64,000 nt of DNA from Euptelea pleiosperma (lineage: Eukaryota; Streptophyta; Magnoliopsida; Ranunculales; Eupteleaceae). The position numbers and the translations under genes are program-made. The stretch covers positions 52,255,342-52,319,341 of the forward strand of contig CM068544.1 in assembly GCA_035048495.1 (NCBI GenBank). Direction: 5' to 3'. Under the pieces are notes generated by a model. The model searched no databases, had not been told where the DNA came from, and saw only the letters and a program-made list of their open reading frames with translations. Below are positions 11,254 to 23,300 of this stretch, piece by piece. Within the stretch, counting starts at the first letter, position 1. Every line of letters begins with the position of its first letter.

Positions 11254-11774
11254 CTATCTTACCGTCTGAAAGACTATTGGGAAAGCTGTTGTTTGCAATA
11301 GGGATTCATGCTGGCTTGTACAGGCCGATTCTATCCTTCTATGAGGTGTTGACACCTGTTCCTCCATCTGGTGTATCGTATTCTTCTCCTTCCTCACTCC
11401 GGCCACCACTGCCCAGGTTCTATGCTCACCTATCTCCAGCCATGGTTGATACAACACTGGTGAAGGCTGTGAATCAATATAGATATGTTCTGATTGCTCA
11501 TCCATCTGGAATTCATTGATTTTCAAATCTGGCCCTGCTACATCTATGAGAATAACATAGTTTTGACCGCCACACGAGATGATACACTGTGAAGGGAGGA
11601 GTTGTCTCTTGGCTCTTATGAGGATCTTAGCATGAGACAAATCCTCCAAGCTAGCTCTTGTTCTGTGGATGCCCTTAAATCCTCCGGCCCATTCTCCTAT
11701 TCTTTTGAACGTTGCTGTGTTCCACAAAACATAAGGGAGCCCTATGATGGCAACCGGCAGTCCCTCTGGTCTCT
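11254..11774 (-). pseudogene. LINE ORF1 fragment (DUF4283-type)
   Basis: Reading the minus strand from about 11774, the frame gives GLPVAIIGLPYVLWNTATF, then KRIGEWAGGF and, further on, LSHAKILIRA. This is the pattern of the DUF4283 region in ORF1 proteins of plant LINEs (GLP..LW....F..IG...GGF, then A.IL). These proteins bind RNA and accompany ORF2 during retrotransposition. The N-terminal part is absent because the element ends at 11797, and the frame is closed just upstream by a stop in the duplicated 22-bp unit. The open frame stops at 11254. No ATG initiates it in this copy. Confidence 0.7.
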
Positions 11775-11796
11775 ACCGGCAGTCGATCTGGTCTCT
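11753..11796. repeat. 22-bp tandem duplication at the LINE 5' end
   Basis: Two adjacent 22-bp units (11753-11774 and 11775-11796) match at 20 of 22 bases (accggcagtc, then cc or ga, then tctggtctct). They end one base before the target-site duplication, so the duplication sits at the extreme 5' end of the inserted element. Confidence 0.85.
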
Positions 11797-11797
11797 A

Positions 11798-11814
11798 CAT
11801 GCATTCAAAAAGTT
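11798..11814. repeat. LINE target-site duplication, copy next to the 5' end
   Basis: Identical to 5637-5653 over 17 bp (catgcattcaaaaagtt). Unique sequence resumes on its right, so the pre-insertion locus can be read by joining 5637-5653 to 11815 onward. Confidence 0.9.
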
Positions 11815-12014
11815 AGTTATCACCTTACTGAGCATATCTGGTTCATGCAAGACACCAAAAGCTGCCCACCTCTACCAGGATTCTAGCACAACATGCACCA
11901 TCATATTCCATCTCCCTATAAACATTAAGGAGTGAATGCACAGAAAATGCAAACAATAATTCCTCAAAATTATATTAGTATAAAATATTTAAACGAAATC
12001 TATTTTGAAAGAGA
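11815..12014. other. Unique flank right of the LINE
   Basis: No recognised gene. A short minus-strand reading WAAFGVLHEPDMLSKVIT across the LINE target could be a relic coding segment, but it is preceded by a stop and I do not recognise it. Confidence 0.3.
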
Positions 12015-12098
12015 AATACTTGCACCAGGACAGCCAAACGAGATGGATACTTTCTCTAACTAGGACATATGTTGTTTGGTTGTCCTGGTGCAAGTATT
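12015..12098. repeat. 25-bp inverted repeat (foldback)
   Basis: The left arm 12015-12039 starts aatacttgcaccaggaca and the right arm 12074-12098 is its complement with one mismatch, separated by a 34-base spacer. It would form a strong hairpin. It could be a tiny foldback element or MITE remnant. There is no T-run to suggest a terminator role, and plants do not use that signal for ordinary genes. Confidence 0.75.
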
Positions 12099-12208
12099 AG
12101 CGGCTATGTGCTTACCTATGCTTATGTGGCTACTTGTACATGACTACATGCATTGCATAAAGCTACATATCTGCTAGGTTACTAATAGCTACTGATGGTT
12201 CAACAACA
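12099..12208. other. Last unique sequence before the gap
   Basis: 110 bases with several loosely similar gctatgtg / ctacatg words and no coding signal. It contains no satellite monomer, so the unique-to-satellite junction lies inside the gap. Confidence 0.5.
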
Positions 12209-12308
12209 NNNNNNNNNNNNNNNNNNNNNNNNNNNNNNNNNNNNNNNNNNNNNNNNNNNNNNNNNNNNNNNNNNNNNNNNNNNNNNNNNNNNNNNNNNNN
12301 NNNNNNNN
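12209..12308. other. Assembly gap of exactly 100 N
   Basis: One hundred consecutive N. A round number is the usual placeholder for a scaffold join of unknown size, so the true distance between the unique arm and the satellite array is unknown, and even their adjacency depends on the scaffolding evidence. Confidence 0.98.
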
Positions 12309-14650
12309 GCCTATAACTTGTGACTTTTTCGCACTGGACCTCGTAATTGGACTCAAACTCTTCCATTACATTGTTTCAACACATTTGAAGTGTTGGACAA
12401 AATTCGGACAGTCGAAAAGAAGTTTGCTCCATCCGTGCGTCAATGTCTCTAATTGGACTCAGTTTGTGTTTACATTCCGAAGCCATAACTTGTGACGTTT
12501 TCGCAACCAGAGCTCGTAATTTTGACTCAAACTCTTCCATTACATGATTTGAGGACCGTCGAAACAAGTTAGCTCCATCCATGCGTCAACGTCTCAAATT
12601 GGACTCAGTTTGTGTGTTATATTCCGAAGGCTATAACTTGTGACATTTTCGCAACCGGACCTCTTATTTTGGACTCAAACCTTCCATTACTATTGTTTCA
12701 CACATTTGATGTATTGGAACAAGATTCTGACAGTCGAAACAAGTTAGCTCCATCCGTGCATCAACGTCTCAAATTGACTCATTTGTGTGTTACATTCCGA
12801 AGCCTATAACTTGTGACTTTTTCGCAACTGGACCTCGAATTGGACTCAAACTCTTCCATTACTAATTGTTTCAACACATTTGAAGTGTTGGAGCAAAATT
12901 CGGGACAGTCGAAAGAAGTTTGCTCCATCCGTTCGTCAATGTCTCTAATTGGACTCAGTTTGTGTGTTACATTCCGAAGCCTATAACTTGTGACGTTTTC
13001 GCAACCAGAGCTCGTAATTTGACTCAAACTCTTCCATTACAATTGTTTCAACAGATTTAAGTGTTGGAACATGATTTGGGACCGTCGAAACAAGTTAGCT
13101 CTATCCGTGCGTCAACGTCTCAATTGGACTCAGTTCGTTTTGTTACATTCCGAAGCCTATAACTTAAGGGCTTTTAGCAACGGACCATGTAATTGGACTC
13201 AAACTCTTCCATTACTATTGTTTCAACACATTTGATGTGTTGGAATAGATTCTGACATCGAAACAAGTTAGCTCAATCCGTGCATCAACGTCTCAAATTG
13301 GACTCAGTTTGTGTTTACATTCCGAAGCCTATAACTTGTGACTTTTTCGCAACCGGACCTCGTAATTAGACTCGAATTCTTCCATTACTATTGTTTCAAC
13401 ACATTTGCAGTGTTGGGACAAGATTCGTGACAGTCGAAACAAGTTTGCTCCATCCGTGCGTCAACGTCTCAATTGGACTCAGTTTGTGTATTACATTCCG
13501 AAGCTTATAACTTGTGACTTTTTCGCAACCATACCTCGTAATTGACTCAAACTCTTCCATTACTATTGTTTCAACACATTTGAAGTGTTGGAACAAGATT
13601 CGTGACAGTCGAAACAAGTTAGCTCCATCCGTGCGTCAACGTCTCAAATTGGACTCAGTTTGTGTGTTACATTCCGAAGCTTATAACTTTGAATTTTTCG
13701 CAACCAGACCTCGTAATTGGACTCAATTCTTCCATTACTATTGTTTCAACACATTTGAAGTGTTGGAACAAGATTTGACAGTCGAAACAAGTTAGCTCCA
13801 TCCATGCGTCAACGTCTCAAATTGGACTCAGTTTGTGTGTTATATTCCGAAGGCTATAACTTGTGACATTTTCGCAACCGGACCTCTTATTTTGGACTCA
13901 GAACTCTTCCATTACTATTGTTTCAACACATTTGAAGTGTTGGAACAAGATTCGTGACAGTCGAAACAAGTTAGCTCCATCTGTGGCGTCAACGCCTCAA
14001 ATTGGACTCAGTTTGTGTGTTACGTTCCGAAGCTTATAACTTTGAATTTTTCGCAACCAGACCTCGTAATTGGACTCCAACTCTTCAATCACTATTGTTT
14101 CAACACATTTGCAGTGTTGGGACAAGATTCTTGACAGTCGAAAGAAGTTTGCTCCATCCGTGCCGTCAACGTCTCAAATTGGACTCAGTTTGTGTATTAC
14201 CTTCCGAAGCCCATAACTTGTGACATTTTCGCAACCGGACCTCGAAATTGGACTCAAACTCTTCCATTACTATTGTTCAACACATTGAAGTGTTGGAACA
14301 AGATTCGTGACAGTCGAAACTAGTTAGCTCCATCCGTGCGTCAACGTCTCAAATTGACTCAGTTTGTGTGTTACGTTCCGAAGCTAATAACTTGTGAATT
14401 TTTCGGAAGCAAATCCGTGTTTCAACAGATTTTAAGTGTTGGAACAGATTTGGGGACCGTCTAAACAAGTAGCGTCCATCCATGCGTCAACGTCTCAAAT
14501 TGGACTCAGTTTGTGTGTTATATTCCGAAGGCTATAACTTGTGACATTTCGCAACCGGACCTCTTATTTGGACTCAAACTCTTCCATTACTATTGTTTCA
14601 ACAGATTTGATGTATTGGAACAAGATTCTTGACAGTCGAAACAAGTTAGC
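12309..14650. other. Satellite zone with many single-base indels (left)
   Basis: Monomers here repeatedly lose single bases in short runs: aaattgg becomes aattgg, tttgtgtgtt becomes tttgtgttt, ttttggact becomes tttgact. Longer losses such as gacatcgaaac also occur. Neighbouring monomers from about 14.9 kb on are clean. Confidence 0.7.
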
Positions 14651-17200
14651 TCCATATTGCATCAACGTCTCAAATTGGACTCAGTTTGTGTGTTACATTC
14701 CGAAGCCTATGACTTGTGACTTTTTCGCAACCGGACCTCGTAATTAGACTCGAATTCTTCCATTACTATTGTTCAACACATTTGCAGTGTTGGGACAAGA
14801 TTCGTGACAGTCGAAACAAGTTTGCTCCATCCGTGCGTCAACGTCTCAATTGGACTCAGTTTGTGTATTACATTCCGAAGCTTATAACTTGTGACTTTTT
14901 CGCAACCATACCTCGTAATTGGACTCAAACTCTTCCATTACTATTGTTTCAACACATTTGAAGTGTTGGAACAAGATTCGTTACAGTCGAAACAAGTTAG
15001 CTCCATCCGTGCGTCAACGTCTCAAATTGGACTCAGTTTGTGTGTTACGTTCCGAAGCTTATAACTTGTGAATTTTTCGCAACCAGACCTCGTAATTGGA
15101 CTCCAACTCTTCAATTACTATTGTTTCAACACAATTGCAGTGTTGGGACAAGATTCTTGACAGTCGAAAGAAGTTTGCTCCATCCGTGCGTCAACGTCTC
15201 AAATTGGACTCAGTTTGTGTATTACCTTCCGAAGCCCATAACTTGTGACTTTTTCGCAACCGGATCTCGTAATTGGACTCAAACTCTTCCATTACTATTG
15301 TTTCAACACATTTGAAGTGTTGGAACAAGATCGTGACAGTCGAAACAAGTTAGCTCCATCCGTGCGTCAACGTCTCAAATTGGACTCAGTTTGTGTGTTA
15401 CGTTCCGAAGCTTATAACTTGTGAATTTTTCGCAACCAGACCTCGTAATTGGACTCCAACTCTTCAATTACTATTGTTTCAACACAATTGCAGTGTTGGG
15501 ACAAGATTCTTGACAGTCGAAAGAAGTTTGCTCCATCCGTGCGTCAACGTCTCAAATTGGACTCAGTTTGTGTATTACCTTCCGAAGCCCATAACTTGTG
15601 ACTTTTTCGCAACCGGATCTCGTAATTGGACTCAAACTCTTCCATTACTATTGTTTCAACACATTTGAAGTGTTGGAACAAGATTCGTGACAGTCGAAAC
15701 TAGTTAGCTCCATCCGTGCGTCAACGTCTCAAATTGGACTCAGTTTGTGTGTTACGTTCCGAAGCTTATAACTTGTTAATTTTTCGCAACCAGACCTCGT
15801 AATTGGACTCCAACTCTTCCATTACTATTATTTCAACAGATTTTAAGTGTTGGAACATGATTTGGGACCGTCGAAACAAGTTAGCTCCATCCATGCGTCA
15901 ACGTCTCAAATTGGACTCAGTTTGTGTGTTATATTCCGAAGGCTATAACTTGTGACATTTTCGCAACCGGACCTCTTATTTTGGACTCAAACTCTTCCAT
16001 TACTATTGTTTCAACACATTTGATGTATTGGAACAAGATTCTTGACAGTCGAAACAAGTTAGCTCCATCCGTGCATCAACGCTTCAAATTGGACTCAGTT
16101 TGTGTGTTACATTCCGAAGCCTATAACTTGTGACTTTTTCGCAACTGGACCTCGTAATTGGACTCAAACTCTTCCATTACTATTGTTTCAACACATTTGA
16201 AGTGTTGGAGCAAAATTCGGGACAGTCGAAAGAAGTTTGCTCCATCCGTTCGTCAAAGTCTCTAATTGGACTCAGTTTGTGTGTTACATTCTGAAGCTTA
16301 TAACTTGTGACGTTTTCGCAACCGGACCTCTTATTTTGGACTCAAACTCTTCCATTACTATTGTTTCAACAGATTTGATGTATTGGAACAAGATTCTTGA
16401 CAGTCGAAACAAGTTAGCTCCATCTGTGCATCAACGTCTCAAATTGGACTCAGTTTGTGTGTTACATTCCGAAGCCTATAACTTGTGACTTTTTCGCAAC
16501 CGGACCTCGTAATTAGACTCGAATTCTTCCATTACTATTGTTTCAACACATTTGCAGTGTTGGGACAAGATTCGTGACAGTCGAAACAAGTTTGCTCCAT
16601 CCGTGCGTCAACGTCTCAAATTGGACTCAGTTTGTGTATTACATTCCGAAGCTTATAACTTGTGACTTTTTCGCAACCATACCTCGTAATTGGACTCAAA
16701 CTCTTCCATTACTATTGTTTCAACACATTTGAAGTGTTGGAACAAGATTCGTGACAGTCGAAACAAGTTAGCTCCATCCGTGCGTCAACGTCTCAAATTG
16801 GACTCAGTTTGTGTGTTACGTTCCGAATCTTATAACTTGTGAATTTTTCGCAACCAGACCTCGTAATTGGACTCCAACTCTTTAATTACTATTGTTTCAA
16901 CACATTTGCAGTGTTGGGACAAAATTCTTGACAGTCGAAAGAAGTTTGCTCCATCCGTGCGTCAACGTCTCAAATTGGACTCAGTTTGTGTATTACCTTC
17001 CGAAGCCCATAACTTGTGACTTTTTCGCAACCGGATCTCGGAATTGGACTCAAACTCTTCCATTACTATTGTTTCAACACATTTGAAGTGTTGGAACAAG
17101 ATTCGTGACAGTCGAAACTAGTTAGCTCCATCCGTGCGTCAACGTCTCAAATTGGACTCAGTTTGTGTGTTATATTCCGAAGGCTATAACTTGTGACATT
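14340..17200. repeat. Recurrent dimer-rich block, copy A
   Basis: Contains two tandem 354-bp dimers (class acgttcc...gtgaattttt followed by class ttaccttcc...gcccata) from about 15040, the caaagtctctaattgg monomer at 16237 and the filler-bearing deletion at 14406. The block recurs at about 35.4-38.2 kb, 49.8-52.6 kb and 61.9-64.0 kb. Confidence 0.8.
14886..15062. repeat. Representative 177-bp monomer
   Basis: This runs from one aacttgtgac to the base before the next aacttgtga and is exactly 177 bp. Landmarks in order: tttttcgcaac; the first ggactca; cttccattactattg; the dyad caacac...gtgttg; gattcgt.acagtcgaaac; gctccatccgtgcgtcaac; the second attggactca; tccgaag. Confidence 0.95.
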
Positions 17201-20200
17201 TTCGCAACCGGACCTCTTATTTTGGACTCAAACTCTTCCATTACTATTGTTTCAACAGATTTGATGTATTGGAACAAGATTCTTGACAGTCGAAACAAGT
17301 TAGCTCCATCCGTGCATCAACGTCTCAAATTGGACTCAGTTTGTGTGTTACATTCCGAAGGCTATAACTTGTGACATTTTCGCAACCGGACCTCTTATTT
17401 TGGACTCAAACTCTTCCATTACTATTGTTTCAACAGATTTGATGTATTGGAACAAGATTCTTGACAGTCGAAACAAGTTAGCTCCATCCATGCGTCAACG
17501 TCTCAAATTGGACTCAGTTTGTGTGTTATATTCCGAAGGCTATAACTTGTGACATTTTCGCAACCGGACCTCTTATTTTGGACTCAAACTCTTCCATTAC
17601 TATTGTTTCAACAGATTTGATGTATTGGAACAAGATTCTTGACAGTCGAAACAAGTTAGCTCCATCCGTGCATCAACGTCTCAAATTGGACTCAGTTTGT
17701 GTGTTACATTCCGAAGCCTATAACTTGTGACTTTTTCGCAACCGGACCTCGTAATTAGACTCGAATTCTTCCATTACTATTGTTTCAACACATTTGCAGT
17801 GTTGGGACAAGATTCGTGACAGTCGAAACAAGTTTGCTCCATCCGTGCGTCAACGTCTCAAATTGGACTCAGTTTGTGTATTACATTCCGAAGCTTATAA
17901 CTTGTGACTTTTTCGCAACCATACCTCGTAATTGGACTCAAACTCTTCCATTACTATTGTTTCAACACATTTGAAGTGTTGGAACAAGATTCGTGACAGT
18001 CGAAACAAGTTAGCTCCATCCGTGCGTCAACGTCTCAAATTGGACTCAGTTTGTGTGTTACGTTCCGAATCTTATAACTTGTGAATTTTTCGCAACCAGA
18101 CCTCGTAATTGGACTCCAACTCTTCAATTACTATTGTTTCAACACATTTGCAGTGTTGGGACAAGATTCTTGACAGTCGAAAGAAGTTTGCTCCATCCGT
18201 GCGTCAACGTCTCAAATTTGACTCAGTTTGTGTATTACCTTCCGAAGCCCATAACTTGTGACTTTTTCGCAACCGGATCTCGTAATTGGACTCAAACTCT
18301 TCCATTACTATTGTTTCAACATATTTGAAGTGTTGGAACAAGATTCGTGACAGTCGAAACTAGTTAGCTCCATCCGTGCGTCAACGTCTCAAATTGGACT
18401 CAGTTTGTGTGTTACGTTCCGAAGCTTATAACTTGTTAATTTTTCGCAACCAGACCTCGTAATTGGACTCCAACTCTTCCATTACTATTGTTTCAACAGA
18501 TTTTAAGTGTTGGAACATGATTTGGGACCGTCGAAACAAGTTAGCTCCATCCATGCGTCAACGTCTCAAATTGGACTCAGTTTGTGTGTTATATTCCGAA
18601 GGCTATAACTTGTGACATTTTCGCAACCGGACCTCTTATTTTGGACTCAAACTCTTCCATTACTATTGTTTCAACACATTTGATGTATTGGAACAAGATT
18701 CTTGACAGTCGAAACAAGTTAGCTCCATCCGTGCATCAACGCCTCAAATTGGACTCAGTTTGTGTGTTACATTCCGAAGCCTATAACTTGTGACTTTTTC
18801 GCAACTGGACCTCGTAATTGGACTCAAACTCTTCCATTACTATTGTTTCAACACATTTGAAGTGTTGGAGAAAAATTCGGGACAGTCGAAAGAAGTTTGC
18901 TCCATCCGTTCGTCAAAGTCTCTAATTGGACTCAGTTTGTGTGTTACATTCTGAAGCCTATAACTTGTGACGTTTTCGCAACCAGAGCTCGTAATTTGAC
19001 TCAAACTCTTCCATTACAATTGTTTCAACAGATTTTAAGTGTTGGAACATGATTTGGGACCGTCGAAACAAGTTAGCTCTATCCGTGCGTCAACGTCTCA
19101 TATTGGACTCAGTTCGTTTGTTACATTCCGAAGCCTATAACTTAAGGGCTTTTAGCAATCGGACCATGTAATTGGACTCAAACTCTTCCATTACTATTGT
19201 TTCAACACATTTGATGTGTTGGAATAAGATTCTTGACAGTCGAAACAAGTTAGCTCAATCCGTGCATCAACGTCTCAAATTGGACTCAGTTTGTGTGTTA
19301 CATTCCGAAGCCTATAACTTGTGACTTTTTCGCAACCGGACCTCGTAATTAGACTCGAATTCTTCCATTACTATTGTTTTCAACACATTTGCAGTGTTGG
19401 GACAAGATTCGTGACAGTCGAAACAAGTTTGCTCCATCCGTGCGTCAACGTCTCAGATTGGACTCAGTTTGTGTATTACATTCCGAAGCTTATAACTTGT
19501 GACTTTTTCGCAACCATACCTCGTAATTGGACTCAAACTCTTCCATTACTATTGTTTCAACACATTTGAAGTGTTGGAACAAGATTCGTGACAGTCGAAA
19601 CAAGTTAGCTCCATCCGTGCGTCAACGTCTCAAATTGGACTCAGTTTGTGTGTTACGTTCCGAAGCTTATAACTTGTGAATTTTTCGCAACCAGACCTCG
19701 TAATTGGACTCCAACTCTTCAATTACTATTGTTTCAACACATTTGCAGTGTTGGGACAAGATTCTTGACAGTCGAAACAAGTTAGCTCCATCCGTGCATC
19801 AACGTCTCAAATTGGACTCAGTTTGTGTGTTACATTCCGAAGCCTATAACTTGTGACTTTTTCGCAACTGGACCTCGTAATTGGACTCAAACTCTTCCTT
19901 TACTATTGTTTCAACACATTTGAAGTGTTGGAGCAAAATTCGGGACAGTCGAAAGAAGTTTGCTCCATCCGTTCGTCAATGTCTCTAATTGGACTCAGTT
20001 TGTGTGTTACATTCCGAAGCCTATAACTTGTGACGTTTTCGCAACCAGAGCTCGTAATTTGACTCAAACTCTTCCATTACATGATTTGGGACCGTCGAAA
20101 CAAGTTAGCTCCATCCTTGCGTGAACGTCTCAAATTGGACTCAGTTTGTGTGTTATATTCCGAAGGCTATAACTTGTGACATTTTCGCAACCGGACCTCT

Positions 20201-20339
20201 TATTTTGGACTCAAACTCTTCCATTACTATTGTTTCAACAGATTTGATGTATTGGAACAAGATTCTTGACAGTCGAAACAAGTTAGCTCCATCCATGCAT
20301 CAACGTCTCAAATTGGACTCAGTTTGTGTGTTACATTCC

Positions 20340-23300
20340 GAAGCCTATAACTTGTGACTTTTTCGCAACTGGACCTCGTAATTGGACTCAAACTCTTCCA
20401 TTACTATTGTTTCAACACATTTGAAGTGTTGGAGCAAAATTCGGGACAGTCGAAAGAAGTTTGCTCCATCCGTTCGTCAATGTCTCTAATTGGACTCAGT
20501 TTGTGTGTTACATTCCGAAGCCTATAACTTGTGACGTTTTCGCAACCAGAGCTCGTAATTTGACTCAAACTCTTCCATTACAATTGTTTCAACAGATTTT
20601 AAGTGTTGGAACATGATTTGGGACCGTCGAAACAAGTTAGCTCTATCCGTGCGTCAACGTCTCAAATTGGACTCAGTTCGTTTGTTACATTCCGAAGCCT
20701 ATAACTTAAGGGCTTTTAGCAATCGGACCATGTAATTGGACTCAAACTCTTCCATTACTATTGTTTCAACACATTTGATGTGTTGGAATAAGATTCTTGA
20801 CAGTCGAAACAAGTTAGCTCAATCCGTGCCTCAACGTCTCAAATTGGACTCAGTTTGTGTGTTACATTTCGAAGCCTATAACTTGTGACTTTTTCGCAAC
20901 CGGACCTCGTAATTAGACTCGAATTCTTCCATTACTATTGTTTCAACACATTTGCAGTGTTGGGACAAGATTCGTGACAGTCGAAACAAGTTTGCTCCAT
21001 CCGTGCGTCAACGTCTCAAATTGGACTCAGTTTGTGTATTACATTCCGAAGCTTATAACTTGTGACTTTTTCGCAACCATACCTCGTAATTGGACTCAAA
21101 CTCTTCCATTACTATTGTTTCAACACATTTGAAGTGTTGGAACAAGATTCGTGACAGTCGAAACAAGTTAGCTCCATCTGTGCGTCAACGTCTCAAATTG
21201 GACTCAGTTTGTGTGTTACGTTCCGAAGCTTATAACTTGTGAATTTTTCGCAACCAGACCTCGTAATTGGACTCCAACTCTTCCATTACTATTGTTTCAA
21301 CAGATTTTAAGTGTTGGAACATGATTTGGGACCGTCGAAACAAGTTAGCTCCATCCATGCGTCAACGTCTCAAATTGGACTCAGTTTGTGTGTTATATTC
21401 CGAAGGCTATAACTTGTGACATTTTCGCAACCGGACCTCTTATTTTGGACTCAAACTCTTCCATTACTATTGTTTCAACACATTTGAAGTGTTGGAACAA
21501 GATTCGTGACAGTCGAAACAAGTTAGCTCCATCCGTGCGTCAACGTCTCAAATTGGACTCAGTTTGTGTGTTACGTTCCGAAGCTTATAACTTGTGAATT
21601 TTTCGCAACCAGACCTCGTAATTGGACTCCAACTCTTCAATTACTATTGTTTCAACACATTTGCAGTGTTGGGACAAGATTCTTGACCGTCGAAAGAAGT
21701 TTGCTCCATCCGTGCGTCAACGTCTCAAATTGGACTCAGTTTGTGTATTACATTCCGAAGCCCATAACTTGTGACTTTTTCGCAACCGGACCTCGTAATT
21801 GGACTCAAACTCTTCCATTACTATTGTTTTAACACATTTGAAGTGTTGGAAAATGATTCGTGACAGTCGAAACAAGTTAGCTCCATCCGTGCGTCAACGT
21901 CTCAAATTGGACTCAGTTTGTGTGTTACGTTCCGAAGCTTATAACTTGTGAATTTCTCGCAACCAGACCTCGTAATTGGACTCCAACTCTTCCATTACTA
22001 TTGTTTCAACAGATTTTAAGTGTTGGAACATGATTTGGGACCGTCGAAACAAGTTAGCTCTATCCATGCGTCAACGTCTCAAATTGGACTCAGTTTGTGT
22101 GTTATATTCCGAAGGCTATAACTTGTGACATTTTCGCAACCGGACCTCTTATTTTGGACTCAAACTCTTCCATTACTATTGTTTCAACAGATTTGATGTA
22201 TTGGAACAAGATTCTTGACAGTCGAAACAAGTTAGCTCCATCCGTGCATCAACGTCTCCAATTGGACTCAGTTTGTGTGTTACATTCCGAAGCCTATAAC
22301 TTGTGACTTTTTCGCAACCGGACCTCGTAATTTGACTCAAATTCTTCCATTACTATTGTTTCAACACATTTGCAGTGTTGGGACAAGATTCGTGACAGTC
22401 GAAACAAGTTTGCTCCATCCGTGCGTCAACGTCTCAAATTGGACTCAGTTTGTGTATTACATTCCGAAGCTTATAACTTGTGACTTTTTCGCAACCATAC
22501 CTCGGAATTGGACTCAAACTATTCCATTACTATTGTTTCAACACATTTGAAGTGTTGGAACAAGATTCGTGACAGTCGAAACAAGTTAGCTCCATCCGTG
22601 CGTCAACGTCTCAAATTGGACTCAGTTTGTGTGTTACGTTCCGAAGCTTATAACTTGTGAATTTTTCGCAACCAGACCTCGTAATTGGACTCCAACTCTT
22701 CCATTACTATTGTTTCAACAGATTTTAAGTGTTGGAACATGATTTGGGACCGTCGAAACAAGTTAGCTCCATCCATGCGTCAACGTCTCAAATTGGACTC
22801 AGTTTGTGTGTTATATTCCGAAGGCTATAACTTGTGACATTTTCGCAACCGGACCTCTTATTTTGGACTCAAACTCTTCCATTACTATTGTTTCAACACA
22901 TTTGAAGTGTTGGAACAAGATTCGTGACAGTCGAAACAAGTTTGCTCCATCCGTGCGTCAACGTCTCAAATTGGACTCAGTTTGTGTATTACATTCCGAA
23001 GCTTATAACTTGTGACTTTTTCGCAACCATACCTCGTAATTGGACTCAAACTCTTCCATTACTATTGTTTCAACACATTTGAAGTGTTGGAACAAGATTC
23101 GTGACAGTCGAAACAAGTTAGCTCCATCCGTGCGTCAATGTCTCAAATTGGACTCAGTTTGTGTGTTACGTTCCGAAGCTTATAACTTGTGATTTTTTCG
23201 CAACCAGACCTCGTAATTGGACTCCAACTCTTCAATTACTATTGTTTCAACACATTTGCAGTGTTGGGACAAGATTCTTGACAGTCGAAACAAGTTAGCT

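Larger units (their letters stand above)
5654..11797 (-). mobile_element. L1-type LINE retrotransposon, 5'-truncated, inactive
   Basis: A 6.1-kb non-LTR element in minus orientation. Its 3' end is at 5654, where poly-T followed by gataag is the complement of CTTATC plus poly-A. From its own 5' end it carries a partial ORF1 (DUF4283-type), a degraded linker, and ORF2 with endonuclease, reverse transcriptase and zf-RVT regions. A perfect 17-bp duplication of the target flanks it (5637-5653 and 11798-11814), so the ends are well defined. ORF1 lacks its N-terminal part, so the copy was truncated on insertion or rearranged at its 5' end. Both ORFs carry stops and frameshifts. No LTRs are present. 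Confidence 0.92.

Noticed and set aside
5654..11797. Gypsy or Copia LTR retrotransposon or pararetrovirus
   Set aside because: There are no LTRs, protease, integrase or RNase H layout. The poly-A tail, WNIRGLG endonuclease, FADD reverse transcriptase and zf-RVT define a LINE.
9594..11935. Plus-strand frames at 9594-9779, 10201-10419, 10689-10886, 11172-11519 and 11602-11935
   Set aside because: They are antisense to the LINE ORF1 and spacer and show no motif of their own.
12163..12366. A 67-codon frame across 12163-12366
   Set aside because: Half of it is the 100-N gap.
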